A DNA stretch of 52,244 nucleotides from an uncultured Bacteroidota bacterium (GTDB lineage Bacteria > Bacteroidota > Bacteroidia > Chitinophagales > Chitinophagaceae), in contig CAIYUO010000015.1 in the NCBI GenBank assembly GCA_903929425.1, forward strand, positions 1 to 52,244. The letters run 5' to 3'. The translations under genes and the position numbers were made by a program. Positions 6,933-17,400 of the stretch are shown here, one piece after another. Under the pieces are notes generated by a model that saw nothing but the letters and a program-made list of their open reading frames with translations, did no database searches and was not told the origin of the DNA. How positions within the stretch are numbered: position 1 is the first letter of the stretch; the number at the start of each line of letters is the position of its first letter.

Positions 6933-9815
6933 CTATAAAATGTTATATGCAAAGCTTACATAGTATAATCCACCGATTGAAGGACTACCGTATGCAGTTT
7001 GATAATAACGATTAAATATGTTTGTTCCACCCACTTTAATTAAAGATTTAATTGCAGGTACTTTATAAGTTAAAACAGCATCTACCGTTTGGAAAGATGA
7101 AATTTTACCTACAGCAAAAGTTCCTTCATAAACAAAATCGTCTTGATAGTGAACGTTAACACCAAAACCTAATTTGTTTTTTAATAAGAAACCGCTGTTG
7201 TTAAGACCGAAATTTGCTCTAAATAATGGTGTATTGAAATAACTTATGAATCCTGAAGGTAAACTACCAATTTCATCGGTATATACACTACTTGAGAAAC
7301 TAAAGTTTTTAGGTAAAATATAATCAGCAGATAAACCCCATCCACTTGTAAATACTTTACCTGGAGCATTCGTAGAAATACTATAAGAATTAATCTTAGC
7401 TGCGTTTCCAGCATCTGCTGCTAAAAGTGCAGTTCCAGGAACAACCGGTTGCCATACTGTTACACCACTTATAAAGTTGGTGTATTCGCCAGCATAAACG
7501 TAGAAGTCAATTAATAATTTCTTATTAATTAAAGCTTTGTAACCTACTTCAAAAGAGCTCAAAGACTCAGGCTTAAATTCATCAAACTTTTGTTGAACTG
7601 GAGCTCCTGCTAAAACAGTAGATGGAATATATCCAGGATTGTTGTCGAAATTATAGAATTTACGTAAGGAAGGTAATCCGCCCATTAAACGAGTACCAGC
7701 ACCTACTTTCAAATTAATATATTGATTTTGTGTTGTAGGAAAACGGTATGCTTGTTGGTAAGATAAACGGATATTATTGTCTTCTGCGATTTTAACAACA
7801 GCAGTTGCTCTTGGCGTAAAACGACCAGCAAAATTATCATTCTTGTCATAACGACCCGAAACAGCCACTTTCAAGATATCACCAAAAAAGCGTTTTGATA
7901 ATTGCGCATATTGACCAGCCTCATTAATCCAAATTCTGTTTAAAGTATCTGCAAATAAAGTTCCTTGAGAATTTAATACATAACTTTTAATGCTAGTTCC
8001 AACTAATAAATCAGCATCATATTTAGCAAGGCCTAATAATTCAGTTAAATTATATTGAGCTTCCATCACATTCAATACAGATTTGTCTAGGAATTTACCG
8101 CCACCTTTTGAAATTGGCACACCCGCTAAATAAGTAAATAATTTATTGGTACCGATATTTCCAGTTGGACGACCATCATCAGCAACTTTTCTTGCTTGTA
8201 AATGTGCTTCATTTACGGATGCATTTGTTAAAGCAAGCCCAGTGTAAGCATCAAAATATTGCTTAAACCAAGTTGCACTTGGCTTCCATGCTTCATTAAA
8301 TAAACGTGTTGCTACAGTTGAATTGAATGAATTTCCTGCATCTTCAACTGTTTTGTAAGCGCGATAGTACCAGTTTTTTGATTTTACTTCAAATTTATAC
8401 TGACTCATATTCAAATCATGCAATGAATAACGATCACTTCCAGTATAAACAGTGTTACCAGAACCAGTGTAAACACTAAATGAAGCTTCCGTTATATCAT
8501 TTATTTTATAATGAATAGACCCAGAAATTTTTGTATTCTTTGTAACAGGATCAATTACGTCTTTCTCATCATATCCAGTTCTGCTTACTAAACCATAATA
8601 TCCTTTTTGATCTAAATATAAAACAGGAGCATAAGGAGCTAATCCAGCATATGATGCACCGGTTGCAACTTTCAAGAAATTATTGTAATCAGTAAAAGTT
8701 TTATAACCTGCAGCAGCACCATATAAAGCATTAAAAGTTGGCGCACCAACTAAGCCAGTTACCCCAGCCTTAACTAAAGCACTAATATTACTTAAATTAT
8801 AATTGGTTTCGTCTCCATAAACGTTCACTCCATCATAATTTGGATCTGTATATCTTACACCTGGAATTGTTTGACCATTTGGTGTTGTAGCGTTTTGAAG
8901 TCTTGAATAATTTGACTTGTTATTTGCTAACCAATCCTGCGCTTCTGTATATTCAGCACTGATTTTATAAGCAAAACGATCCCCTATTTTACTAGCCCAT
9001 CTAACTGTATAATCTTTATAAGCAGCTTGAGGACGTTGATAATTGTCAACGTGATTCACACCTTGCTTAATTTGAAAACTTAAACCTTGGTATTTGAAAG
9101 GATTTTTGCTGTTAATTAAAACAGTACCATTCATACCTCCTGAACCATATAAAGCCGAAGACGCACCTGGAAGTAATTCCATATTGTCAACATCTAATTC
9201 AGTTAAACCAACCATCGTACCAACAGCGAAATTTAAACCTGGTGCTTGGTTATCCATACCATCAACAAGTTGATTTAAACGTGTGTTACCACTTCCGCTA
9301 AAACCTCTTGTACTGATGCTTTTAAAAGTTAAACTTGCTGCTACTACGTCTACTCCTTTTAAGTTCGCAAGTAAATCATAATAATTAGCAACTGGTGCTG
9401 CTTTTATTTGTGCACTTGTTACACGCTCAATAGATACTGGAGATTCTAAAATACGCTCAGCAACTCTTGAAGCCGAAACAGTTACGTCAGAACCTAATGT
9501 ATAACTAGGTTTTAAGCTAACTGTCAACTTTGCATTATTTGATTCTACTGCAACTTCTTTTGACTCGAAACCTACAGAGGAGAATACTAAAGTAACAGGT
9601 AGTTTTTGACTTAAACTTAATTTAAAATTACCTTTATCGTCGGTAAATGTACCTGCATTACCTCCCTTAACTGTAACCGAAACAGCCGACAATGACTCCG
9701 AGGAAGTTGAATTTTTAACAGTACCTGAAATGGCACTAGCACTTTGAGCATTTGCTGAGAAAACCATTAAACTGGCAAGGCAAAGCAAACCCATGTGGCT
9801 TAAAAATCGTTTCAT
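6933..9815 (-). CDS. TonB-dependent outer-membrane receptor with carboxypeptidase-regulatory-like N-terminus
   Basis: Outer-membrane beta-barrel importer energised by TonB-ExbBD. A signal peptide (MKRFLSHMGLLCLASLMVFSANAQ) is followed by a carboxypeptidase-D regulatory-like beta-sandwich at about residues 27-108 (ISGTVKN...FTDDKGNFKLSL...LKPSYTLG). The plug domain follows at about 109-235 (VTVSASRVAERILESPVSIERV to GMNGTVLINSKNP), then a long barrel ending in VSFAYNIL, a typical last strand. At 960 residues it is of SusC/ferrichrome-receptor size. No SusD-like partner is adjacent, which argues against a polysaccharide utilisation locus. The substrate is unknown. It is a single gene with its own terminator. 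Confidence 0.9.
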   Translation of the reverse strand: MKRFLSHMGLLCLASLMVFSANAQSASAISGTVKNSTSSESLSAVSVTVKGGNAGTFTDDKGNFKLSLSQKLPVTLVFSSVGFESKEVAVESNNAKLTVSLKPSYTLGSDVTVSASRVAERILESPVSIERVTSAQIKAAPVANYYDLLANLKGVDVVAASLTFKSISTRGFSGSGNTRLNQLVDGMDNQAPGLNFAVGTMVGLTELDVDNMELLPGASSALYGSGGMNGTVLINSKNPFKYQGLSFQIKQGVNHVDNYQRPQAAYKDYTVRWASKIGDRFAYKISAEYTEAQDWLANNKSNYSRLQNATTPNGQTIPGVRYTDPNYDGVNVYGDETNYNLSNISALVKAGVTGLVGAPTFNALYGAAAGYKTFTDYNNFLKVATGASYAGLAPYAPVLYLDQKGYYGLVSRTGYDEKDVIDPVTKNTKISGSIHYKINDITEASFSVYTGSGNTVYTGSDRYSLHDLNMSQYKFEVKSKNWYYRAYKTVEDAGNSFNSTVATRLFNEAWKPSATWFKQYFDAYTGLALTNASVNEAHLQARKVADDGRPTGNIGTNKLFTYLAGVPISKGGGKFLDKSVLNVMEAQYNLTELLGLAKYDADLLVGTSIKSYVLNSQGTLFADTLNRIWINEAGQYAQLSKRFFGDILKVAVSGRYDKNDNFAGRFTPRATAVVKIAEDNNIRLSYQQAYRFPTTQNQYINLKVGAGTRLMGGLPSLRKFYNFDNNPGYIPSTVLAGAPVQQKFDEFKPESLSSFEVGYKALINKKLLIDFYVYAGEYTNFISGVTVWQPVVPGTALLAADAGNAAKINSYSISTNAPGKVFTSGWGLSADYILPKNFSFSSSVYTDEIGSLPSGFISYFNTPLFRANFGLNNSGFLLKNKLGFGVNVHYQDDFVYEGTFAVGKISSFQTVDAVLTYKVPAIKSLIKVGGTNIFNRYYQTAYGSPSIGGLYYVSFAYNIL

Positions 9816-9912
9816 ATTTGTTTGTTTTTAATTGAATTGTAGTACAAAATAACAAAATTTTAGCATTTAAAAAAATTCTAAGAAATTAAGCTTAAATTTT
9901 TAATTTAGTGTT

Positions 9913-10842
9913 ATGAATTCAAAGCCATTTCCCCAACAAACTGCTGAATACCACGGCAAGGTAAGAGACGTATATTACATTGAAAATGAACTACTTGTGA
10001 TGATTGCAAGTAATCGAATATCCGCTTTTGATGTTATATTACCTAGCCCAATACCTTTTAAGGGTCAGGTTTTGAATCAAATAGCATCATATATGCTCCA
10101 AAAAACAGTTGATATATGTCCAAATTGGCTGTTAAGTACTCCTGCTCCAAATGTGGCTATTGGCAAAAAGTGTATTCCTTTCAAAATCGAAATGGTCGTT
10201 AGGGGTAATTTAGTTGGGCACGCTTGGAGAACTTACCAAGCAGGTGGACGTGAACTTTGTGGCGTAAACCTACCTGATGGTATGATAGAAAATGACTTTT
10301 TCCCAAGTCCAATTATAACTCCTTCAACAAAAGCAAGTGAAGGTCATGATGAAGATATTTCAAAAGAGGAAATCTTTAAACAAGGTTTAGCAAGTGCGGA
10401 AGACTGGGCAATTTTAGAAAAATACACTTTAGCGCTTTTTGCAAGAGGAAAAGAAATTGCTGCAAAACAAGGGTTGATATTAGTTGATACTAAATATGAG
10501 TTTGGAAAAATAGGAGACACTATTTATTTAATGGATGAAATTCACACACCAGATTCCTCTCGCTATTTTTATAGTGATGGGTTTGAAGAAAGACAAGCAA
10601 AGAAAGAAAAACAAAAGCAATTAAGTAAGGAGTTTGTTAGAGAGTGGTTAATTGAAAATAATTTCATGGGAAAGGAAGGTCAAACTGTTCCGAATATGTC
10701 TGATGAATGGATCGATACCATTTCTAAAAGATACATTGAACTTTATGAAAAAGTAATTGGTGCTCCTTTTAAACCAGCAGAAAAATCAGATGATGAAACC
10801 TATGATTTAGTTTGTGAAGCATTAAAAAAATTACACGCTTAA
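9913..10842 (+). CDS. purC: Phosphoribosylaminoimidazole-succinocarboxamide (SAICAR) synthase
   Basis: ATP-dependent ligation of aspartate to CAIR, step eight of purine synthesis. Motifs present are the N-terminal GKVRDVYYI and [10 protein letters not shown], the middle signature [16 protein letters not shown], and LVDTKYEFG. The 309-residue length fits the longer SAICAR synthase form rather than the roughly 240-residue E. coli enzyme, with an extra C-terminal part (about 230-309). It is a monocistronic gene divergent from the TonB receptor, followed by a strong terminator. No other pur genes are close. Confidence 0.95.
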   Translation: MNSKPFPQQTAEYHGKVRDVYYIENELLVMIASNRISAFDVILPSPIPFKGQVLNQIASYMLQKTVDICPNWLLSTPAPNVAIGKKCIPFKIEMVVRGNLVGHAWRTYQAGGRELCGVNLPDGMIENDFFPSPIITPSTKASEGHDEDISKEEIFKQGLASAEDWAILEKYTLALFARGKEIAAKQGLILVDTKYEFGKIGDTIYLMDEIHTPDSSRYFYSDGFEERQAKKEKQKQLSKEFVREWLIENNFMGKEGQTVPNMSDEWIDTISKRYIELYEKVIGAPFKPAEKSDDETYDLVCEALKKLHA

Positions 10843-10843
10843 T

Positions 10844-10877
10844 AAAAAAAAGTCCCAATTAAACTGGGACTTTTTTT
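10844..10877. terminator. Bidirectional terminator between purC and trhO
   Basis: Stem AGTCCCA / TGGGACT (10851-10857 and 10865-10871) flanked by seven A and seven T residues, between two convergent genes. Confidence 0.88.
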
Positions 10878-10878
10878 A

Positions 10879-11928
10879 TTACTTAACTTCTGTATCCTCT
10901 CCTAACCTTGGTCTTAAGCGCTGTTTGCTTTTATTAAAAACCTGAATGCCATTTTTCTTTCCAGCCCTTAATTTTTCTTGTTCTTCTATAGGTAAGTGAT
11001 ATACATACGTACATTCTGAAGTACAACAACCATCAAAAGTTTTTGCACAATCTTCGCATTGTATGAATAGTAAATGGCAGGCATCATTTTTACAATTTGT
11101 ATGCGTATCAGCTGGTTTCCCGCATTGATGACATTTTGCAATTACATCGTCGGTGATCTTCTCTCCTAGCCTTTCATCAAATACAAAATTCTTTCCTTTA
11201 AACTTACTGTCTAATCCAGCTTCCTTGATTGTATTTGCGTAATTAATAATACCCCCTTCTAAATGAAATACATTTTTAAAACCTTGGTGTAACATATAAG
11301 CACTTGCTTTTTCACAACGTATCCCACCCGTGCAATACATGATGATATTTTTATCCTTATTATCCTTCATCATCTCGGCCGCCATCGGCAATTGGTCTCT
11401 GAAAGTGTCGGAAGGAATTTCGATTGCTTTGTCAAAATGTCCTACTTCATATTCATAATGATTCCGCATGTCAATAATAATGGTATCATCATTGACTAAT
11501 AATTTATTCATCTCTTGCGCATTCACATACTTGCCCTTATTGTCCATACTAAATGTTGGATCGCTAATGCCATCAGCAACAATTTTTTCTCGCACTTTAA
11601 TTCTTAATACCCAAAAGCTTTTTCCATCATCATTTACAGCAACATTTAATCGTAAACCTTTTAATGGCTCAAATGAATACAAATAATCCTTTAATAATTC
11701 CAAATTTTCCGAAGGCACACTTATTTGTGCATTGATACCTTCCGTTGCAATATAAATGCGACCAAACACTTTCATGGCATTGAGTGTTAGGTACATTTCG
11801 TCTCTAAAAATGGTAGGTTCTTGAATGGGGAAATACTGATAAAAACTTATTGTTGTACGAGGAAAAGTTTCCTCATACAATTTTTGCTTCAACGCTAGGT
11901 TGGAGACACGATTGTGCAATACTGACAT
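10879..11928 (-). CDS. trhO: tRNA uridine(34) hydroxylase, rhodanese-domain (YceA/TrhO family)
   Basis: Oxygen-dependent hydroxylation of wobble uridine in tRNA, giving 5-hydroxyuridine. The N-terminal domain (about residues 1-120) has the family signature [10 protein letters not shown] at 61-70. The rhodanese domain follows at about 130-240 with active Cys199 in [10 protein letters not shown]. The C-terminal part has many cysteines ([28 protein letters not shown]) that look metal-binding. The 349-residue length is normal. It is the last gene of the minus-strand run that starts at the Nudix gene; the 66-base gap upstream could hold its own promoter. Confidence 0.92.
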   Translation of the reverse strand: MSVLHNRVSNLALKQKLYEETFPRTTISFYQYFPIQEPTIFRDEMYLTLNAMKVFGRIYIATEGINAQISVPSENLELLKDYLYSFEPLKGLRLNVAVNDDGKSFWVLRIKVREKIVADGISDPTFSMDNKGKYVNAQEMNKLLVNDDTIIIDMRNHYEYEVGHFDKAIEIPSDTFRDQLPMAAEMMKDNKDKNIIMYCTGGIRCEKASAYMLHQGFKNVFHLEGGIINYANTIKEAGLDSKFKGKNFVFDERLGEKITDDVIAKCHQCGKPADTHTNCKNDACHLLFIQCEDCAKTFDGCCTSECTYVYHLPIEEQEKLRAGKKNGIQVFNKSKQRLRPRLGEDTEVK

Positions 11929-11994
11929 ATAAATAAATTTAAGCTCAATTACAGATTAAGCAAATTCATTACAAAGATATCAAAAAAATGATAG

Positions 11995-12369
11995 TTACTT
12001 TTCCTTTCGAATAAATGAACCTGTTAATGATGCCAATCCGCCTAGTAAAAATCCAATCAGGGTGGTAATAGCAATCAATTTTGAAAAGGACCCATTCAAT
12101 GGAAGTATGTTAGCTACCTTGGTTGATAGAATGTGTTGGTTTTGGCCATCTATCACTAAACTTAAAACAAGCCACAATAATCCAATCCCTAAAGCACCTG
12201 AGAGGAAAGCATTAACTGGTTTTTGTACAATGACAATCGAGATCATAAAATTAGTGACTACAAAACTCCACCAAGGTAAATTACCATACAATCCCACTGC
12301 GTATCCAAGCAAAGCTGTTAAAAATAAAGTTAGTATTAACTTAAAGTATATTGAAAATGATTTTTGCAT
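11995..12369 (-). CDS. Small integral membrane protein of unknown function
   Basis: A 124-residue protein with about four predicted membrane helices (residues 8-28, 33-50, 55-73 and 96-117), a short polar loop around DGQNQHILSTK and a basic C-terminal tail (RKEK). I do not recognise a family. The gene starts 23 bases after the penicillin acylase stop, so it is probably co-transcribed with it. The antisense frame over the same region has no coding features. Confidence 0.65.
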   Translation of the reverse strand: MQKSFSIYFKLILTLFLTALLGYAVGLYGNLPWWSFVVTNFMISIVIVQKPVNAFLSGALGIGLLWLVLSLVIDGQNQHILSTKVANILPLNGSFSKLIAITTLIGFLLGGLASLTGSFIRKEK

Positions 12370-12392
12370 AATTTTTAATTAAAAAAATAAGG

Positions 12393-14873
12393 TTAAATTG
12401 TTTTGAATTGAATATGCCATTTAGTTCTATCATTAGCCACTAATTTTTCTTTTGGCAAAAACAATAATCTATAATATTTTCCAGCAGCCCAGTAATTAAT
12501 AAATGTGTCATAATATGGACTGCCTGGATTTCCACTTTGTCCACCAGGATATAATCCATATGCTTCAATTTCATCGGTTAAATGTACCACCATTCTCCAA
12601 CTTGGTCCATGTGCTTCAGTGGTTGCATTAATGATATTTTCACCGCCACCAATGGGTAAATTTAATCTGCTTAATGCAGGAATTTTTGTTAAATGTAAAA
12701 CACGTGTTGCTTTAAATGCAGACCATGATAATTTACCTTCCTTTTCCAATTCAAGTAACATTTTAGTGGCTTTTTCAACGCCTACATTCACTTGCTCTTT
12801 TAGTGTCTCTATTTTATTTTTCGTAGTGATATCATCCGCAACAGACCAATTAGAGTCCTTATTCATTTGATCCAATAATACATATGATTCTGGTGCAGTT
12901 AAAGGAATGGGTGATCCAGTTAATTCATCTCCCCAAACAGAGGTTTCAACACTATCCCAAATAATTTTAAATACCGTAATTCCTTTTTCATTTTCATTAT
13001 TATACAAATTCCAACTAGTCATTATACTAACCATTCTGTTCGCATCAGGACTTAACTTAGTTGGATCAATAAATTTCATTAATGCAGGTCTTGCTGCTTC
13101 AGCAAATACATTATAATTGTCAGTTTGTAATAACTGCATGTCATTTGCAGTTATTTGGTTCATATTACTAAGTCGCTTATTTACACTAATTCCTCGGTAC
13201 AATGGAAAAGACGATGCTGTCCCAAGGTAATAGGGATAAGTCGGATCGACTGATTTTTGATTCGCACTACTTACAAATCCCCTTTCTGGATTTTTAATCA
13301 TTGGATTTTCATCATTTGGAATGATACCTTGCCAATCATAACTACTATCTTGGCCTGGCATAATAAAATCACCTTGACGGTCCCATCTCGCTATAAAGTT
13401 TCCTTGTTGTTTAATGGCAATATCCCCAGACTTACTTGCAAAAACAAAATTTTGACCTGGACATTTCCACAAGGAGATCGCATTTAAATAATCATCATAA
13501 TTTTTAGCTCTGTTTAATTTATAAAAAGTCTCTACGCCAGTTGAAGCATTATGCCCTGTCCATTTAACTGCTAAATTACGCCCCTTTGATTGAGGATTTT
13601 GATAATGCGCATCATACATTGCAGGCCCCCAATGAGTCATTGCAATATTCTCCACTATATCTGCACTATCTTTTACTTTAATTATTTCTTGTCTATTAGT
13701 TGTTGCTTGCCATTTTCCATTAAACCAATATTCTTTTTGAGTACTGTCTTTAAACTTAAGTTCATAATAATCTAGAACGTCTCGACCAGCGTTGGTAACA
13801 CCCCAAGCTAAGCTATCATTAAATCCAATAATAACAGCTGGAGATCCCGGGAAACTAGCCCCATAAGTACTATGTGTAGGAGTTGTTATTTGCACTTCAT
13901 ACCAAAGTGATGGTAAATTTAATCCTAAATGTGGATCACTACATAAAATAGGACGACCCGATTTAGTTTTACTACCTGAAACTGCCCAGTTATTGCTGCC
14001 ATTGTTTTTATCTGGAGCCTCAGGACTATTAGAAACAGCGGTAGCTTTTAAATTGGAATCTTGTTTTTTCAAATAAGCTATATCAACTCCCAAAGGTTGA
14101 ATAGGTGTTATAGATGGTTTTGCAAATACCGTGCCTTTTGGAATAATTGGATCCAAGGAGTCTTGTTGATTCGTAAATAAAGTATTAAATAAATCATACC
14201 CTAAATAATCTCGCGTGTTAGTCAACTGTAAATCAGCTGATGCTGAACGTCCAGTTAAGTCATAAGACATAAACATTAAAAACAAATACGTTTTTTTAGG
14301 GGTCCATTCTTCTGGCGAATAGTTCATTAATTTATATTCAAATGGCAAATCCTCAGGAGATAATTGTTTTAAATAAGCATTCACCCCTGCTGAATAAGCA
14401 TCCACTGTAGCTTTCATTACAGGATTGTGCTCATTAATGTATGCCTCGGTTTGTTCTGCACCATATACCATACCTAGTCTTCTGAAAAAGCGATCAATTG
14501 ATAATTTGTCGGCACCAGCAATTTCACTTAATCGTCCAGCTGCAACTCTTGTTTGAAAGTCCATCTGCCATAATCTAAATTTAGCATGCAAATACCCTTG
14601 AACAAAATAAGCATCCTCGTCATGATCGGCATATATATGGGGAACCAATCTGTCATCCATATAAACATCAACATTCCCCTTTAATTCATCAGCAAAGATT
14701 GAGGCATCGAAATTTGCATTTATTTTCTCTGCATTTTTCCAAAAACCATGTTGAGGCGACAAAAAATATCCTAGTCTTGGTGATTTTGTAGATCCAATCG
14801 GCAACTGTATATTCAAAACAGTAGTTAGACCAATAGTTACAATAGCGGAGGCAAGTAATGGCAATAATCTCAT
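12393..14873 (-). CDS. Penicillin acylase family N-terminal-nucleophile hydrolase
   Basis: Secreted or periplasmic amidase of the Ntn-hydrolase fold, made as a precursor and cleaved into alpha and beta chains. An N-terminal hydrophobic segment (residues 1-24) acts as signal or anchor. The alpha chain shows DRLVPHIYADHDEDAYFVQG and QMDFQTRVAAGRLSEIAG. The nucleophile is the first residue of the beta chain, Ser293 in GSNNWAVSG, with the expected downstream CSDPHLGLNLPSLWYE. The 826-residue length is in family range. Substrates in Bacteroidota are not established; acyl-homoserine lactones and other N-acyl compounds are possible. It sits in a tight run between the GSCFA and small membrane protein genes. 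Confidence 0.9.
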   Translation of the reverse strand: MRLLPLLASAIVTIGLTTVLNIQLPIGSTKSPRLGYFLSPQHGFWKNAEKINANFDASIFADELKGNVDVYMDDRLVPHIYADHDEDAYFVQGYLHAKFRLWQMDFQTRVAAGRLSEIAGADKLSIDRFFRRLGMVYGAEQTEAYINEHNPVMKATVDAYSAGVNAYLKQLSPEDLPFEYKLMNYSPEEWTPKKTYLFLMFMSYDLTGRSASADLQLTNTRDYLGYDLFNTLFTNQQDSLDPIIPKGTVFAKPSITPIQPLGVDIAYLKKQDSNLKATAVSNSPEAPDKNNGSNNWAVSGSKTKSGRPILCSDPHLGLNLPSLWYEVQITTPTHSTYGASFPGSPAVIIGFNDSLAWGVTNAGRDVLDYYELKFKDSTQKEYWFNGKWQATTNRQEIIKVKDSADIVENIAMTHWGPAMYDAHYQNPQSKGRNLAVKWTGHNASTGVETFYKLNRAKNYDDYLNAISLWKCPGQNFVFASKSGDIAIKQQGNFIARWDRQGDFIMPGQDSSYDWQGIIPNDENPMIKNPERGFVSSANQKSVDPTYPYYLGTASSFPLYRGISVNKRLSNMNQITANDMQLLQTDNYNVFAEAARPALMKFIDPTKLSPDANRMVSIMTSWNLYNNENEKGITVFKIIWDSVETSVWGDELTGSPIPLTAPESYVLLDQMNKDSNWSVADDITTKNKIETLKEQVNVGVEKATKMLLELEKEGKLSWSAFKATRVLHLTKIPALSRLNLPIGGGENIINATTEAHGPSWRMVVHLTDEIEAYGLYPGGQSGNPGSPYYDTFINYWAAGKYYRLLFLPKEKLVANDRTKWHIQFKTI

Positions 14874-14903
14874 ACTAATAATTTAGACTCCTAAATTAAG
14901 TAA

Positions 14904-15914
14904 TTATTTGGCAATTTGCTCTTTAAAAAAGGGTAACAGTTCATGTAAAGAAAGGTAAGGATATTGATTTATCAAAGCTGCTGTTTTTTCAACACAGGAT
15001 TGTATAAATTTTTGGTGTTCACTTGAGCCAGCAAAAAAAGGTTTGTGTTGTTTTGCAAGTTGTAATTCAGCAATTTGTTTCATCATATTTTGAGTTTCAT
15101 TACTCATATACGTCTCTACAAACTTTTCCCAAACATAATTTGTTGCAGCATAATTAGGGTGCACTAAATCCTCGGCATAAAATCTATAATCTCTTAAATC
15201 ATCAATAACATATTCGTATGCTGGGAAATAGTCAATATTTGTTTCACTACCTACTATTTCATGTACCGCTTGTATGAGCACTGCCTTACTTCTGTTATTT
15301 TCAACCAACCCCTCTCTCAAATGTCTAACCGGACTAATGGTGAAAATAATATTTAGGAGTGGGTTAAATTTTTTTAAACGGTCAACTAATGATTTTAAAT
15401 TTGCAGTTAATTCGGCTACGTTCATTAATTTTTTAGCAAACCATTGTGCAGGTGCTTTATGATTATTAGCAACAATTAATCCTTGTTGCGAGGGGGCATT
15501 TTGATTCAATGTATATAACCAAGCAGATCCCAATGTGATGATTAAATGATTTGTTTTTTTTAAAAAATCATGTGCATTATTAATGGAAGTATTTATTTTG
15601 TCTAATGCTTGTTGTGACGTAATTCCTGAAAACCTGCTATGATGATGCCAACTATTCCAAACCTCATTCAATAAAAACAAATCCTCCATTGTATATTGTT
15701 TGTTGTCAATATAGTCAATGATTGCATTTTGAACACTTACTGGATTAAATAAAATACCATGTCCATTTTCATTGGTATCAAATAAATGATGCTGAAATTT
15801 AGCTCCCATGTTTTCCGAAAAACAAGAACCTACTAACATTATTTTATTGGGATAAGATATTTTATTATCCGTTGGTTTTGCAGCAAGTGTCAATTTAAAT
15901 TTTTGTGTACTCAT
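14904..15914 (-). CDS. GSCFA domain protein
   Basis: A 336-residue protein with the family-defining motif GSCFSENMG near residues 29-37, in which the Ser lies where SGNH hydrolases carry their nucleophile. Downstream elements include GHGILFNPVSV, TLGSAWLY and a conserved YFPAYEYVIDDLRDYRFYAEDLVHPN block that may supply the catalytic Asp/His. GSCFA proteins are widespread in Bacteroidota and Proteobacteria, and a lipase or esterase activity is suspected but not proved. It starts 7 bases after the rlmB stop, indicating one transcript. Confidence 0.88.
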   Translation of the reverse strand: MSTQKFKLTLAAKPTDNKISYPNKIMLVGSCFSENMGAKFQHHLFDTNENGHGILFNPVSVQNAIIDYIDNKQYTMEDLFLLNEVWNSWHHHSRFSGITSQQALDKINTSINNAHDFLKKTNHLIITLGSAWLYTLNQNAPSQQGLIVANNHKAPAQWFAKKLMNVAELTANLKSLVDRLKKFNPLLNIIFTISPVRHLREGLVENNRSKAVLIQAVHEIVGSETNIDYFPAYEYVIDDLRDYRFYAEDLVHPNYAATNYVWEKFVETYMSNETQNMMKQIAELQLAKQHKPFFAGSSEHQKFIQSCVEKTAALINQYPYLSLHELLPFFKEQIAK

Positions 15915-15921
15915 GAAGGCC

Positions 15922-16722
15922 TTATTTATTTACCGAGAACAATCTTTGCTTCATGGCTTCATATAATACAATACCAGCTGCTACTGATACATTAAACGAA
16001 TCGAAATTTGTAGCCATTGGTATTTTGAAAAAGTAATCAGCGGCTTTTGCTAAATATGGCTGCACTCCTCGGCCCTCATCGCCCATAATAATACAACTGG
16101 GTGTTTGAAAATCTAGCTCATGTACATTTTTGTCTGCACGCATTTCACTGGTGAAAACTTGTATACCATTTAAATGCAAATCGTCCACTGCTTTTAATAA
16201 GCTACTAACTCGCACTACATGAATGTGCTCTAAAGCACCTGCACTACTTTTAAATGCCTCTTCATTCAATGCACCTACTCCTTTATCGGGAATAATCAAA
16301 GCTTGTGCACCACAACAGTGTATGCTTCTACTTATGGCACCAATATTACGCACGTCCGTTACACCATCCAACATAACGAATAAAGGCGTTTCACCCTTAG
16401 CTACTACAAAATCAATTACCTGTTGTAAGTCTAAATATTTAATATTTGAAATAAAAGCCAATACGCCTTGGTGATTAGCTTTAGTCATTCCATTTAATTT
16501 TTCAATAGGAACCAATTGAACAGGAATGGTATGTTCTCTTGCAAATTGTTTTATTTCTGTTAAACCTTCTCCTTGTGCATTTTTTTGAATTAATATTTTT
16601 TCAATATTTGCACCCGACTCCAATGATTCTATTAAGGGTTGGCGACCAATAATAAATTTACGCTCTGTTGTAAAACTGGGACGTGGACTATATCTTCTTG
16701 GTCTATTATTTCTATCCTGCAT
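15922..16722 (-). CDS. rlmB: SpoU-family 23S rRNA 2'-O-methyltransferase (RlmB-like)
   Basis: SAM-dependent ribose methylation of 23S rRNA (G2251 in E. coli). There is a disordered basic N-terminus (NNRPRRYSPRPS), then the substrate-binding domain starting IIGRQPLIESLESG. The trefoil-knot SPOUT domain follows, with its three motifs DGVTDVRNIGAISRSIHC, IIMGDEGRGVQ and NFDSFNVSVAAGIVLYEAM. The 266-residue length is normal. The exact target is inferred from family membership. It lies between the Nudix and GSCFA genes in the same transcript. Confidence 0.88.
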   Translation of the reverse strand: MQDRNNRPRRYSPRPSFTTERKFIIGRQPLIESLESGANIEKILIQKNAQGEGLTEIKQFAREHTIPVQLVPIEKLNGMTKANHQGVLAFISNIKYLDLQQVIDFVVAKGETPLFVMLDGVTDVRNIGAISRSIHCCGAQALIIPDKGVGALNEEAFKSSAGALEHIHVVRVSSLLKAVDDLHLNGIQVFTSEMRADKNVHELDFQTPSCIIMGDEGRGVQPYLAKAADYFFKIPMATNFDSFNVSVAAGIVLYEAMKQRLFSVNK

Positions 16723-16750
16723 TTTGTAAAGTTAAAGTTTTATGTGGTTT

Positions 16751-17329
16751 TTAGCGCGCTTTCATAAAAGCCCATTTCAATATGGCCGCAACCGATATTG
16801 AATCAGTAATTTTTCCCTGCATTACCCAATCAACTGCTTCCATAAATGGCATTTTAATTACTTTTAAAACTTCGGTCTCCTCAGGTGCAGCTTCCCCCGC
16901 CATTAAATGCTCTGCGACATACACTACAGCAAATTCATCAGATACCGAATTAGATACATGCATTTGTAAAATCTCGGTCCATTTTCCTGCTTCAAAACCT
17001 GTTTCTTCTTTTAATTCTCTTTTAGCAGCTGCTAGCCAATCAGTTCCTTCTGGGCAACCTCCTTCTGGAATTTCCCAACTGTATAAATCCAACGGAAAGC
17101 GATATTGTCCTACTAAATAAGTGTTATCATCACTATCTATAGCAATGACCCCAATAGCAATATTTTTAAAATGTACTTTTCCGTAAATGCCATTAGTGCC
17201 TGCAGGCGTTATTACTTTAAATTCAGTTAAACTAATCCAAGGGTTTTCATATTTAACTTCACTACTAACTTTTTTCCAAGGATTTGAATTTTCTAAATTA
17301 GCGTGTTTGTCTTTCTGCATGTTTTCCAT
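16751..17329 (-). CDS. Nudix hydrolase, ADP-ribose pyrophosphatase-like
   Basis: Cleaves nucleoside diphosphate-linked compounds, most likely ADP-ribose, to AMP plus a phosphosugar. The Nudix box EGGCPEGTDWLAAAKRELKEETGF is mostly present, with RELKEETG intact. The first Glu of the box consensus (GX5EX7REUXEEXGU) is a Thr, as in many ADP-ribose pyrophosphatases. I chose the ATG at 17329 (MENMQKDK, 192 residues). A longer frame begins with TTG at 17347, but that is within a few bases of the metK terminator. First gene of the run nudix-rlmB-GSCFA-acylase. Confidence 0.85.
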   Translation of the reverse strand: MENMQKDKHANLENSNPWKKVSSEVKYENPWISLTEFKVITPAGTNGIYGKVHFKNIAIGVIAIDSDDNTYLVGQYRFPLDLYSWEIPEGGCPEGTDWLAAAKRELKEETGFEAGKWTEILQMHVSNSVSDEFAVVYVAEHLMAGEAAPEETEVLKVIKMPFMEAVDWVMQGKITDSISVAAILKWAFMKAR

Positions 17330-17348
17330 AACGATTGTTTTGCACAAA

Positions 17349-17382
17349 ATAAAAAGCCCGTCCAGAAAATTCGGAACGGGCT
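17349..17382 (-). terminator. Terminator after metK
   Basis: Arms AGCCCGT / ACGGGCT (17355-17361 and 17376-17382) with an imperfect inner stem, followed on the minus strand by TTTTT. It lies 18 bases past the metK stop and just upstream of the Nudix start. Confidence 0.82.
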
Positions 17383-17400
17383 ATATTATAAATCATTCAA

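Noticed and set aside
6933..9815. SusC of a polysaccharide utilisation locus
   Set aside because: No SusD-like gene, glycoside hydrolase or regulator nearby, and the gene is flanked by its own terminator and by purC.
17330..17347. TTG start of the Nudix gene at 17347
   Set aside because: It abuts the metK terminator T tract; the ATG at 17329 is better placed and costs no part of the domain.
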